Assembly: GCA_964388445.1 (NCBI GenBank)
Contig: CAYMAI010000010.1
Location: 16,629 to 80,628 of the forward strand
Origin: CAYMAI01 sp964388445
Lineage (GTDB): Bacteria; 4484-113; JAGGVC01
DNA length: 64,000 nt
Reading direction: 5' to 3'
A model generated the notes under the pieces. That model worked only from the letters and a program-made list of their open reading frames with translations, was not told the DNA's origin and ran no database searches. This document shows positions 34,216 through 43,134 of the stretch, piece by piece. The number at the start of each line of letters is the position of its first letter. Within the stretch, counting starts at the first letter, position 1. The position numbers and the translations under genes are program-made.

Positions 34216-37200
34216 ATGCCGTTCGTTCACTTGCACAACCACAGCGAATTCAGCATGCTCGACGGCATCGCGCCGATAAAAAAAATCGCTGGACGCATAC
34301 GCGAGCTGGGCATGCCGGCGTATGCGCTCACCGACCACGGCGTGATGTATGGAGCGATTCCGTTTTACAAGGCGTGCAACGATGCCGGAATAAAGCCGAT
34401 AATCGGCTGTGAAGTGTACGTCGCCGCCCGGCGGCTTACCGACCGCGATCCCCAGCTCGACCGACACAGCTTTCATCTGACGCTTCTCGCGAAGAATTTA
34501 ACCGGATACCGCAATTTGATGAAGCTCGTTTCGCTGGCGCACTGCGAGGGGATGTTTTATAAGCCGCGCGTCGATTTCGAATCGCTTTCGCTGCATGCCG
34601 AAGGGCTGATATGTCTTTCCGGCTGCCTCAACGGGCCGGTATCGCACACTTTCCTTAATTCCGGCGAAGAAGCCGCAACGGCGCTGGTGGAAAGATACGC
34701 AAGCGTGTTCGGCGGCGATTATTACATCGAGCTTCAGCGCCACGGCATAGAGGAAGAAGACCGTGTGCGCGAATATCTGCTCGACATCGCAAAACGAAAA
34801 GGCATCCGGCCGGTCGCGACGAACGACTGCCACTATATCCACAAGGAAGACGCTCGCGCTCACGACATAGCGCTTTGCATCGGAACGAAAACGCTTATCG
34901 AAAACGAAGACAGGCTTCGCTACAACTCGCCGGAATATTACATCAAGAGCCGCGAAGAAATGGCGGGGCTTTTCCGCGGCCGCGAAGACGCTCTGGACAT
35001 CACGCTCGAAATCTCCGATTCCATAGATGTAGAACTTCCGCTCGGCAAAGTGTTTTTCCCGAAATTCGACGTACCCGGCGAGCGCCCGGAAACGACGCAT
35101 TCGGAGCTTCTTCGCAGCCTCGTTTTCGAAGGCGCGGCGAAGCGGTACGGCGAGCCGGTGCCGGAAAATATTGAGGAGCGGCTAAATTACGAGCTCGGCG
35201 TGATTGAGGAAACGGGATATCCGACTTATTTCCTAATCGTCTGGGACTTCATTCGTTTCGCCCGCTCGAAGGATATTCCGGTCGGGCCGGGGAGGGGTTC
35301 CGGCGCTGGAAGCTGCGTGGCTTACTGCCTTGAAATCACCGACGTGGACCCGATTAAATTCGACCTGCTTTTCGAGCGGTTTTTGAACAAGGACAGGATT
35401 ACGCTTCCCGATTTCGACATCGATTTTTGCATGACGCGCCGGGACGAAGTTATCGAATACGTAAAGGAAAAATACGGCGCGGACAACGTCGCGCAAATCG
35501 TCACTTTCAACCATCTAAAGGCGAAAGCCGTCATAAAGGCGGTCGGCCGCGTAATGGCGCTGCCGTTCGCCTACGTCAACGAAGTGACGAAAAAAATCCC
35601 GTGGGGTCTAAACATAACCATAGGCGATGCGGTTCGCGAAAGTCCCGACCTTGCGAAAATGATGGACGACGACCCGCAGGTGAAACTGCTCATCGAAGAC
35701 GCGGAGAAGCTGGAGGGCCTTGCGAGCCACGGCGGAGTGCACGCAGCAGGCATCGTAATCGCGGACGGGAAGCTCGAAGATTACGTTCCCGTCCAAAAAG
35801 CCGCGGACAGCGACCTTCGAATCGCGCAATACGACTTGACGGTCATAGAGGATGCCGGTCTCGTCAAAATGGACTTTCTGGGGCTTCGCACGCTTACGAT
35901 GCTGGACGAAGCCGTCGGGCTCGTGGACGAGTTCGAGGGCGTGAAAATCGATTTGCGGAACTTGCCGCTCGACGACGCGAAAACTTTCAGGCTGTTTCAG
36001 CAGGGCGACACGGTGGGCGTGTTTCAATTCGAACGCGACGCCGTCAGAAGGGTGCTGCGCGAATCTTACCCGCAGACCATCGAGGACATTTCGACGATTA
36101 ACGGACTCAACCGTCCGGGGCCGAGCCAGCATACCCAGCTTTACATTTCGAACAGACGCAACCCCGATTCCGCGAAATACGTAATACCGGAAATCCGGGA
36201 AGTGCTCGAAGAAACCGCAGGCATCCCGATTTATCAGGAACAGGTGATGCAGGCAGTTCGGCTGCTCGCCGGATTCACGCTCGGACAAGCGGACGTGATG
36301 CGCTGGGCGATGGGCAAGAAAAAGCTGGACAAAATGGAAAAGATGAAGGGAGATTTCATCAAGGGATGCGCGAAAAACGGCATTTCGCGCGCGAAGGCGG
36401 AAGAATATTTCGCGATGATCGAAACCTTCGCCGGCTACGGCTTCAACAAGTGTCACAGCCTGCCGTACAGCATCGTTTCTTATCAAACCGCGTATATCAA
36501 GGCGCATTATCCGAAACATTTCATCACCGCGCTCATAAACAGCTATCTGGGAAACGCCGAGGACACTGCAAAGTACGTCCTCGAAGCGCGCCGGATGGGC
36601 ATAAAGATTCTTCCGCCCGACATCAACCGGAGCGTATTCAAATTCCGGCCGGAAGGCGAAGGCGTAAGGTTCGGACTCGGAGCGATAAAGGGCCTCGGAC
36701 CTTCCGCGATTCACGCGCTTACCGCAATAAGGGAAACGGGCGAGTTCAAAAGCGTTCAGGATTTCGTTCACCGGGTGGACCAGCGTGCGGTTACGCGCGC
36801 CGTCGTGGAAGCTCTTGTCAAAGCCGGAGCGTTCGACGCTTTGGAATCCGAAAGGGGCAAACTGCTATCAGACCTCGACAGGCTGTGCGATCGCACAAAC
36901 GACCCGCGCCAGGCTGGGCTTTTCGGCGCAGGTGACTCGCGAGACGCTCTGGGAGTGGTCTCGTCGAGGTTTACCAAGGCCGAGATTAGCGAATTCGAGC
37001 ACGACGTGCTGGGGATATACCTTACCGGCCATCCGATGGAAAACGCGCCTGTTTTGAACGACGAAAACTTGATGACGCCGTCGGCGTTTTTCGAATGGAT
37101 TACGGACGCTTGGCAAAGCGCGGAGTTTACGCCGCAGGGGAGAAAGCTGACCGTACAGGTGGCGGGCGTGGTCGGGCAAGTGGAAATCGTTACCGCCAAA

Positions 37201-37806
37201 TCCGGCAATCAATACGCAAAGGTAAAGCTTGGCGACATAGAAAGCACATTAAACCTGCTCGTGTTCGCCAAAACTTTAAAGTCGGTCAGAAACCTTCTCG
37301 TCGAGCGGAATCAAGTCGTAGTAAAAGGATTTTTGGAATTCGATTCGCTCGATTTGGACGAAGAAACCGATTTTGAAACCCAAATCGCGAACGCGAACAT
37401 AATCGTTTCCGAAATGTCGACGTACGAAGCCGCGGGCGAGATTTCCGGCGGAGACATGCAGCCGCGGGAAAGCGGCAACGGCACTGCGAAGCCCGGAGAA
37501 GGCGGAAACGGCGGAAGCGAAAACGGCGGTAGCTTTCAGGCGAATACGGCGGCGGACGGCGACATCGTGATTTCGCTAGGGGCCGAAGCGTTTCGTGCCG
37601 TCGATTTTCACGAAATGGTGGACGAACTTACGCGCGGAAGCGGGGGTCTGCGCGTCAGATTTCATATTACGAAGGGCGGCGAAGTTTTAAAGGTAGTGAA
37701 TTTTCCGGGCTCGCTGCGCGCCGACCGGATTCGCGCGGAAAAATTGAGCGAAAAATACCGGTACAAAATCGATCAAGCCGGCGGATTCCCGGAAGCGCGA
37801 GCCTGA
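34216..37806 (+). CDS. dnaE: DNA polymerase III alpha subunit
   Basis: A 1196-residue replicative polymerase alpha subunit. The N-terminal PHP domain starts FVHLHNHSEFSMLDG. The polymerase catalytic aspartates lie in LPDFDIDF (D401, D403) and KMDFLGLRTLT (D553), which agree closely with the E. coli positions. A helix-hairpin-helix and an OB domain (VQVAGVVGQVEIVTAKSGN, about 985-1003) follow, with a Gly/Asn-rich linker near 1080-1110. It lacks an exonuclease domain, so it is DnaE rather than PolC. The start is ATG 34216 behind GAGG. Its last 34 bases overlap the convergent STAS gene. Confidence 0.97.
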   Translation: MPFVHLHNHSEFSMLDGIAPIKKIAGRIRELGMPAYALTDHGVMYGAIPFYKACNDAGIKPIIGCEVYVAARRLTDRDPQLDRHSFHLTLLAKNLTGYRNLMKLVSLAHCEGMFYKPRVDFESLSLHAEGLICLSGCLNGPVSHTFLNSGEEAATALVERYASVFGGDYYIELQRHGIEEEDRVREYLLDIAKRKGIRPVATNDCHYIHKEDARAHDIALCIGTKTLIENEDRLRYNSPEYYIKSREEMAGLFRGREDALDITLEISDSIDVELPLGKVFFPKFDVPGERPETTHSELLRSLVFEGAAKRYGEPVPENIEERLNYELGVIEETGYPTYFLIVWDFIRFARSKDIPVGPGRGSGAGSCVAYCLEITDVDPIKFDLLFERFLNKDRITLPDFDIDFCMTRRDEVIEYVKEKYGADNVAQIVTFNHLKAKAVIKAVGRVMALPFAYVNEVTKKIPWGLNITIGDAVRESPDLAKMMDDDPQVKLLIEDAEKLEGLASHGGVHAAGIVIADGKLEDYVPVQKAADSDLRIAQYDLTVIEDAGLVKMDFLGLRTLTMLDEAVGLVDEFEGVKIDLRNLPLDDAKTFRLFQQGDTVGVFQFERDAVRRVLRESYPQTIEDISTINGLNRPGPSQHTQLYISNRRNPDSAKYVIPEIREVLEETAGIPIYQEQVMQAVRLLAGFTLGQADVMRWAMGKKKLDKMEKMKGDFIKGCAKNGISRAKAEEYFAMIETFAGYGFNKCHSLPYSIVSYQTAYIKAHYPKHFITALINSYLGNAEDTAKYVLEARRMGIKILPPDINRSVFKFRPEGEGVRFGLGAIKGLGPSAIHALTAIRETGEFKSVQDFVHRVDQRAVTRAVVEALVKAGAFDALESERGKLLSDLDRLCDRTNDPRQAGLFGAGDSRDALGVVSSRFTKAEISEFEHDVLGIYLTGHPMENAPVLNDENLMTPSAFFEWITDAWQSAEFTPQGRKLTVQVAGVVGQVEIVTAKSGNQYAKVKLGDIESTLNLLVFAKTLKSVRNLLVERNQVVVKGFLEFDSLDLDEETDFETQIANANIIVSEMSTYEAAGEISGGDMQPRESGNGTAKPGEGGNGGSENGGSFQANTAADGDIVISLGAEAFRAVDFHEMVDELTRGSGGLRVRFHITKGGEVLKVVNFPGSLRADRIRAEKLSEKYRYKIDQAGGFPEARA

Positions 37807-38141
37807 CCGCCGGAGCCGCCAAGCAGTTCCTGCATGTCGTCGTATATCGGGATTATTTTACTAAGGAAAGTAATGTCGAGAATGTTCCTGACCGGGCCGG
37901 GCGTATTCGAAATTACGAGCTTCAGACCGCTTTTGGCAAGCTCTTTTTTGCCCAGTATAAAGGTGGAAATTCCCTTTGAATCGATGAATTCGAGGTCGCG
38001 CAAATTGACGATAAGATTGCGGTTGCATTTTTGAGCCATATTCAAAAACAGCTCGTTGAAACGATCGGAGTTCGTGGCGTTCACGGCGCCGGCCACGAAG
38101 CAAATCTGCCATTCTCCATGCTCTTCCACTCGTAATTGCAT
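37773..38141 (-). CDS. STAS-domain protein (anti-sigma-factor antagonist-like)
   Basis: A 122-residue STAS protein like SpoIIAA/RsbV. The conserved core is VNLRDLEFIDSKGISTFILG, where the serine is the usual phosphorylation site of anti-sigma antagonists. Such proteins release sigma factors by binding anti-sigma kinases. No partner kinase or sigma gene is nearby. The start is ATG 38141 with GAGG upstream. The 3' end overlaps dnaE on the other strand by 34 bases, which is unusual but both frames look genuine. Confidence 0.85.
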   Translation of the reverse strand: MQLRVEEHGEWQICFVAGAVNATNSDRFNELFLNMAQKCNRNLIVNLRDLEFIDSKGISTFILGKKELAKSGLKLVISNTPGPVRNILDITFLSKIIPIYDDMQELLGGSGGQARASGNPPA

Positions 38142-38178
38142 ATCCCGCCCTCGAAGACGGCAAGATTATATCAAACTT

Positions 38179-39516
38179 TCACCTGCCGAGCAAAGTCTTT
38201 GCCGCTTTTCGAGCCGCGAAGTATGCGCTTTCCGCGAATCCACGCGAGAGCGTTCGTTTCCCGCGAATTTCCGGAACCGGATTTTCATGCGCAAACCGCA
38301 CGGCGTCCAACGCGACTTCCGCGCATTTTTCCGCGTCGAATTCTTGCCGGAATCCCGCGCATGCGAACCGGAAATTTTTCCCCCATGTCGCGTCGAGCGC
38401 GCGCTTTATTACGTCCGCCACGTTCGACGGGTCGAGATTCACTACGGGAAGAGCTATGCCGTATTCGAGCATTCTCGAACTCACAACGCCGCCTATGCTC
38501 GTCGCGACCGGCACTTCGACCGATGCGAAATCGAGAAGCCGGTTCCTGTACGACATTTCGGTTTCCAAGCTTTGCGGGTGCAGGTTGACGCCGAGCGAGG
38601 CGCGGCGAAGCGCTTCGAATCTGTATTTGTGCGGAAGCCAGCCGCACGTAACCACGATATCTTCGATTCCGAGCCGCTGAACAAGCCCGTTCGCCATCTC
38701 CGAAGTCTTGTCGGTGACGCCGCCGCCCGGATGCTCGAGCCCGGCAAGAAACAAAGCGATTGGATAGCCCGTTTCCGCCAGACGTTTCACCGCATGTAGC
38801 AGCGGTTCGAGCGACAGCCAGCCGTACGCGCCGCCGCTTGTCGCGATAATCTTTCTTTCGCCCAGCGAGTGGAGTTTTTTCAATATGGCTTTTACGCCGG
38901 CGGGCAATTCGCCTTCGCCGAAAACCTGCGGCGCTTCCACCCCGCTCGGCGCGATAAAGACCGGCGGCGGATCGGGAAAATCCGAATCCCAAAGCCCTTC
39001 GCTAGTGAAAACTCCCGCCCAAAACGCGGATTGCACTTCCGAAGCGACAAGATACGCCCCGGCGCGCGACGCGATTTCGAAAAAATCGCCGAGCAATTCG
39101 GCTTCCCATGCCCTGCGCTTCAGGCGCGGCATTGCTGCGAACTGCGTGCGGTTTTCGAGCATGAACGGGCACACGAGGTCGTGGACGAGTTTTCCGCCGA
39201 ACCGCTTGATGCCGGGCAGGCTTCTTCGGGCGATCGTCGAAGCGAGCGCGACGCCGAAATCGGCATGGCGCGCGGCAAATTCCTCCGGCGGATGAACGTC
39301 GAAACCTTCGTAAACGTATGCGCCGGACGGCAAGGCTGCCGCCTGCAAATCCTCGTCGAGCAATCGTCCCGCGGCCGCGAATATCGTGACGTCCGCCCCG
39401 GCGCGGCTAAGAGCACTCGCAAATCTGAGCGTTCGAATTCCGCCCGCGCCCATATAGTCGCCGACGGCGTCGTCCGTAAGAACGCAAATTTTAAGCCCGG
39501 CGATTTCGGCGCTCAT
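38179..39516 (-). CDS. Glycosyltransferase-like protein (GT4 fold)
   Basis: A 445-residue protein of the GT-B type. The N-terminal AGLKICVLTDDAVGDYMGAGGI is the donor/acceptor loop of GT4 proteins; later LFLAGLEHPGGG, YRFEALRRASLGVNLHP and FASVEVPVATSIGGVVSS match the C-terminal donor-binding half. Substrates are unknown. The start at ATG 39516 lies immediately beyond a terminator and has only a weak ribosome site, so expression may depend on readthrough from the HtrA cluster. A longer frame to 39621 is less likely. Confidence 0.75.
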   Translation of the reverse strand: MSAEIAGLKICVLTDDAVGDYMGAGGIRTLRFASALSRAGADVTIFAAAGRLLDEDLQAAALPSGAYVYEGFDVHPPEEFAARHADFGVALASTIARRSLPGIKRFGGKLVHDLVCPFMLENRTQFAAMPRLKRRAWEAELLGDFFEIASRAGAYLVASEVQSAFWAGVFTSEGLWDSDFPDPPPVFIAPSGVEAPQVFGEGELPAGVKAILKKLHSLGERKIIATSGGAYGWLSLEPLLHAVKRLAETGYPIALFLAGLEHPGGGVTDKTSEMANGLVQRLGIEDIVVTCGWLPHKYRFEALRRASLGVNLHPQSLETEMSYRNRLLDFASVEVPVATSIGGVVSSRMLEYGIALPVVNLDPSNVADVIKRALDATWGKNFRFACAGFRQEFDAEKCAEVALDAVRFAHENPVPEIRGKRTLSRGFAESAYFAARKAAKTLLGR

Positions 39517-39519
39517 TTT

Positions 39520-39548
39520 AAAAAAAACCCCCGGGGAGGTTCCGGGGG
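39520..39548 (-). terminator. Terminator of the HtrA-like cluster
   Basis: On the minus strand CCCCCGG (39548-39542) and CCGGGGG (39534-39528) form a 7-bp stem with a 7-base loop, followed by a T-run (39527-39520). Confidence 0.7.
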
Positions 39549-39574
39549 ATATTAGCTCGTTTAAGGCAAAAAAC

Positions 39575-40669
39575 CTATATGTAATATCTGGGCACGGAGT
39601 CCGGCGCGCCGCCGATGGCAACCGCCACCTCTACGATCATGTTCCTGCGAAGCACGTGGAAAATGACGACTTGCTTGCTTTTGAAGCCCTGAATCATCTG
39701 CTCGAGCTGGCCCACGCCTTCCATTAATATCAGGTTGCCGGGCGTCGGCTCGATTCTGACAATCAGGTCTCCCCGCATAAGCCCGAATTCGTATCCGCTG
39801 CTCGTTTCGTCGACGGCCTCGATAAGGACGCCGATTTCCCAATATTCCTCGGGAAGGTCGAAGTACATCCTAAGGTCGTCCGCAAGCTGCTGGCGGCTTC
39901 TCTGGTAAGGAAGAACTCCTACGTACGGGCGGAAAGGACGCTTGCCCGTGCGCATCATTTCGTTGGCGAGCCGCATTACGAGCGGTGAAGGCATAAAGAA
40001 GTTGATGTTCGCCCTGTCGCCGCGCACCGCGCCGGGATTGCTGTGCATCCCGATGAATTCGCCCTTATAGTTGAACAGCGCTCCGCCGACGTTGCCTGCG
40101 TTTATCGCCGCGTCAGCCTGAATCATTTTCGGAACGAGTACGTAATTCGGCGTCCGATAATCGCGGAACGCGCTGATGATTCCGTACGTCACCGTGCCTT
40201 TGTAGCCGGACGAGTTGCCGATAACTATCGCGCTGTCTCCGGGGTTGGATTTCGACGGATCGCCGACTTTGATGGGCTTGAGGTTCAGTCCCGAAGGGTT
40301 CACCTTGATAAGCGCGAGGTCGTAATAGCGGTCGTTCACGAGCACTTCGCCCTGCTTTTTGGTTCCGTCGTTGAAAGTAATCATTACGACGTCCACGTCG
40401 TCAACGAGGTTGTTCTTGCAGAGGATATGGCCCTTGCCGTCGAGAATTATGCCCGTGCCGACGTCCTGCAAAACCGCTTGCTGGCGCGACATGCCGAACA
40501 TAACGATGCTCGTGTTAATCACGCTCATCGCTTCTACGGAAACCATCGAAGGCATGGCCGCGTTTGAAACCTCGACCGCCACGAAATCCCTGCCGCCTTG
40601 CTGCTGGGCGAGCGCGCCGGTTGCGAGAAACACGAACAACAACAACGATGCAAAAATTGTCTTGGTCAT
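39575..40669 (-). CDS. HtrA-like protein without catalytic His and Ser (C member)
   Basis: A 364-residue exported trypsin-like protein with signal ending GALAQ. The fold is HtrA-like, but where active enzymes have LTNNHVV it reads LCKNNLV (His replaced by N87), and where they have GNSGGP it reads GNVGGA (Ser replaced by V194). The catalytic Asp equivalent D117 in YDLALIKV remains. A PDZ-like domain follows at about 220-350. It is therefore probably a non-catalytic protease homologue. Start ATG 40669 behind GGAGG; it is last in the trio, 16 bases after the active member. Confidence 0.82.
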   Translation of the reverse strand: MTKTIFASLLLFVFLATGALAQQQGGRDFVAVEVSNAAMPSMVSVEAMSVINTSIVMFGMSRQQAVLQDVGTGIILDGKGHILCKNNLVDDVDVVMITFNDGTKKQGEVLVNDRYYDLALIKVNPSGLNLKPIKVGDPSKSNPGDSAIVIGNSSGYKGTVTYGIISAFRDYRTPNYVLVPKMIQADAAINAGNVGGALFNYKGEFIGMHSNPGAVRGDRANINFFMPSPLVMRLANEMMRTGKRPFRPYVGVLPYQRSRQQLADDLRMYFDLPEEYWEIGVLIEAVDETSSGYEFGLMRGDLIVRIEPTPGNLILMEGVGQLEQMIQGFKSKQVVIFHVLRRNMIVEVAVAIGGAPDSVPRYYI

Positions 40670-40685
40670 TTCTTACCTCCGGCGG

Positions 40686-41891
40686 CTATATCGAAAACTC
40701 CGAGTCGTAGCCGCGCTTAACGTCGGTTTTTACCCGAATGTGAGAGACGATTACGCCGCGTTTGACGGTGAAAATCAGTTCTTCGTCGATTGGCAGATTA
40801 AGCACGAAAAATCTCAGTTCTTCCGGCGAGCCGAATTTCTTGCCGTTTACCTGAAGAATTTCGTCGTTTTTTACGAAACCGGCGAACCATGCCGGAGAAT
40901 CGCGGCGCACGCCGTAAACAACTATTTTGTCCTTCGGACGATAGCGCTCGATGAATTCCAGATATTTGTCCGGGCCGTTGACATGCGCGGGCATGCAAAC
41001 GTCGAGGCCCAGCCACGGTCTCGACTGGTGGCGGATAAGCGGCAGGCCTTCCTTGTACATTTTCTTTACCGAGAAATAAAATTCCTTGGCAAGATTTCCG
41101 GGAATGGCCGAATTGTGGGTTTGGGTAATTCCGCCGGAGCCGCCGAAGAAGTTGATTCCAATAACTTCGCCCCGGTTATTGAAGAGCGGGCCGCCGGAGT
41201 TTCCGCCGGCGATTCCGGTCTGCATACGTATCGAATAAGTAAAGTTCGTTCCGTATTGGCTGCCGAATTGAAATCCCGTGTTCATGTTGTATTGATATAG
41301 CATCAGCGGGAACTCGAGCGTCGTGTCTTTGCCGGAAACCACTCTCACGGTTGCCGTTTGGCGAAGACCGAACGTAGACATCGGGTCGCTCGGGTCAACG
41401 TTTATTTGAGTTTGGTCGCCCGGTTGGCCCATCGCGAGCGCAAGTTCGCCGGGTTCGACTTTGTCGCTGTCGCCCCATGCAACCGGAAATATCTTGTCGG
41501 CAGGGATTCCGATAAGCCTGCCGACCGCGATGTCGATTCCGGGGTCGACGGCGACGAGTTCGCCGCGATATATCGAGTTGTCCCAAAGCGATACTTCGGC
41601 GTACGACGAGCCGGTGAGCACGTGGACGTTGGTTACGAACCAGCCGTCTTTGTCCACGATGAACCCGCTGCCGATGCTGCCGGTTTCAATGCCGATAACG
41701 CTGGTGGCGTCGTGCGGCGAAATGGCGACCACGCCGCGCTTCACCTTGTCGATTATCCCCTTGATGCTCGTCGGGTCCGGCGAGCCGCCGCGAGGATTGA
41801 CCGCCTGGGCATGCGCGGCCGTGGCGAAAATCGCCAGCGCCGCGAGGAGAGCCGCAAAACGAATCACAATCAAATTCGATTTTCCTGCCAT
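40686..41891 (-). CDS. HtrA/DegP-like serine protease (active triad)
   Basis: A 401-residue exported trypsin-like protease with signal ending TAAHAQ. The full triad is present: H90 in FVTNVHVL, D120 in GIDIAVGRL and S232 in GGNSGGPLF. A PDZ-like domain occupies about residues 295-380 (KDKIVVYGVRRDSPAWFAGF). HtrA proteases degrade or refold misfolded exported proteins. Start ATG 41891 behind AGGAG. It is flanked in the same operon by two relatives that have lost triad residues, suggesting a mixed complex. Confidence 0.9.
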   Translation of the reverse strand: MAGKSNLIVIRFAALLAALAIFATAAHAQAVNPRGGSPDPTSIKGIIDKVKRGVVAISPHDATSVIGIETGSIGSGFIVDKDGWFVTNVHVLTGSSYAEVSLWDNSIYRGELVAVDPGIDIAVGRLIGIPADKIFPVAWGDSDKVEPGELALAMGQPGDQTQINVDPSDPMSTFGLRQTATVRVVSGKDTTLEFPLMLYQYNMNTGFQFGSQYGTNFTYSIRMQTGIAGGNSGGPLFNNRGEVIGINFFGGSGGITQTHNSAIPGNLAKEFYFSVKKMYKEGLPLIRHQSRPWLGLDVCMPAHVNGPDKYLEFIERYRPKDKIVVYGVRRDSPAWFAGFVKNDEILQVNGKKFGSPEELRFFVLNLPIDEELIFTVKRGVIVSHIRVKTDVKRGYDSEFSI

Positions 41892-41985
41892 AGCTTTACT
41901 CCTGATAACTCCAAAAACCCCTCACACCGGATTGATTCTTTTCCCGCCGGTTTGTTCCCGGCCGCGGAAAAAATTTCCGGATGGC

Positions 41986-43113
41986 TTACGGATGGCCCGG
42001 GGGAAGCCCGGAGCCGCCCGTGCCGGACGAAGGTTCGCTTACGCTTTCGGCGATGCTGTCCGGCGTCGGCAAAATGGTTACGACCACTTCGCCGCTTTTG
42101 CCGTTTCGCCAGTATTTAACGGGAATCTGCTCGCCTATGAAAAACCTGCGCCTGAGCATCGTAAATTCGGACATGAACTCGAACCGGCGGCCCTTTATGG
42201 TTTCGATTACGTCGCCGACCTGAAGACCGGCAAAGTCGGCCGGGCTGTTCTGTTCGACGAAAGTAACAAAAAGCCCGTCCTGGAATGGAAGATTGCCGAG
42301 CTTGTAGATGATGTCGATGTTCGTCGTGCGTGCGATTAAATCGGCGCCGAACCATGGCACGCGAGTGTCTTTCGCGATTATCTTGTCCGCCGCGGCGAGA
42401 ACGTCGTTAATAGGAATGGCGATATTAAGGCTGATGCCGCTGAACCAATTCACCATCGCGACGATGTTGCCGTTAACGTCCGAAAGCGGAGCGCCGATGA
42501 AGGTTAGCTCGAAACTTGCGTCGAATTGAATGAATTCTTCGGTAGGCACTTCGCTTCCGATAGTTTCCTTGCGGATGGCGCTTATTACGCCGGCGGTCGC
42601 GAAAGTGTCTTTCGAATTGACCGAGCGGCCGATGACCGCGATCGGCTGGCCGAGCTTCAGTTTGTCGCTGTCGCCGAACGAAGGCTCCGGAATTTTCAAT
42701 CCCGGAGGCAAGTCCACTTCGAGAACGGCGACTTTGAACGTCTCGTTTTTGCCCAAATACTTCGCGGAGTACGAACGCCCGTCGGTTAAAACGACCCGTC
42801 CATAGGCGAAGTTATCGACTATTCTGTCCGTAGTGATTACATATTTGCCGCGATAGAAAAACCCGGTGCCGTAAAGCCCGTACATCGGGCGGCTGCCACG
42901 GAAATAATCCCAGTAAATGTAATCCGGGTCGGTACGGGGTTTGTCGAACCTCGTTTCGACCGACACGACGGACGGCGCCAATTTGTTTGCAGCGGAATTG
43001 ACCGCGTCGGCGAAACTCCAGTCCGCACCGTATTGAGCGTCGGCCTTCGCCGCAAAACCAGCAATCGAAACCAAAACCGCCAAAGCGATCAAGCTTAACC
43101 TTTGCACGTTCAT
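41986..43113 (-). CDS. HtrA-like protein without catalytic triad (A member)
   Basis: A 375-residue exported trypsin-like protein with signal ending KADAQ. Aligned with its neighbour, the triad positions read R97 (YVITTDRIV), K127 (FKVAVLEV) and I206 (TFIGAPLS), so all three catalytic residues are gone. The fold is still recognisable from SVETRF and the strand pattern. A PDZ-like domain follows (about 265-350, VTFVEQNSPADFAGLQVGDV). Start ATG 43113 behind GGAGGA, 21 bases after proS, first of the trio. Confidence 0.82.
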   Translation of the reverse strand: MNVQRLSLIALAVLVSIAGFAAKADAQYGADWSFADAVNSAANKLAPSVVSVETRFDKPRTDPDYIYWDYFRGSRPMYGLYGTGFFYRGKYVITTDRIVDNFAYGRVVLTDGRSYSAKYLGKNETFKVAVLEVDLPPGLKIPEPSFGDSDKLKLGQPIAVIGRSVNSKDTFATAGVISAIRKETIGSEVPTEEFIQFDASFELTFIGAPLSDVNGNIVAMVNWFSGISLNIAIPINDVLAAADKIIAKDTRVPWFGADLIARTTNIDIIYKLGNLPFQDGLFVTFVEQNSPADFAGLQVGDVIETIKGRRFEFMSEFTMLRRRFFIGEQIPVKYWRNGKSGEVVVTILPTPDSIAESVSEPSSGTGGSGLPPGHP

Positions 43114-43134
43114 TCCTCCTGCCTCACGGCCGGA

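Noticed and set aside
35608..36771. Minus-strand open frame of 387 codons
   Set aside because: Shadow of dnaE with no coding character.
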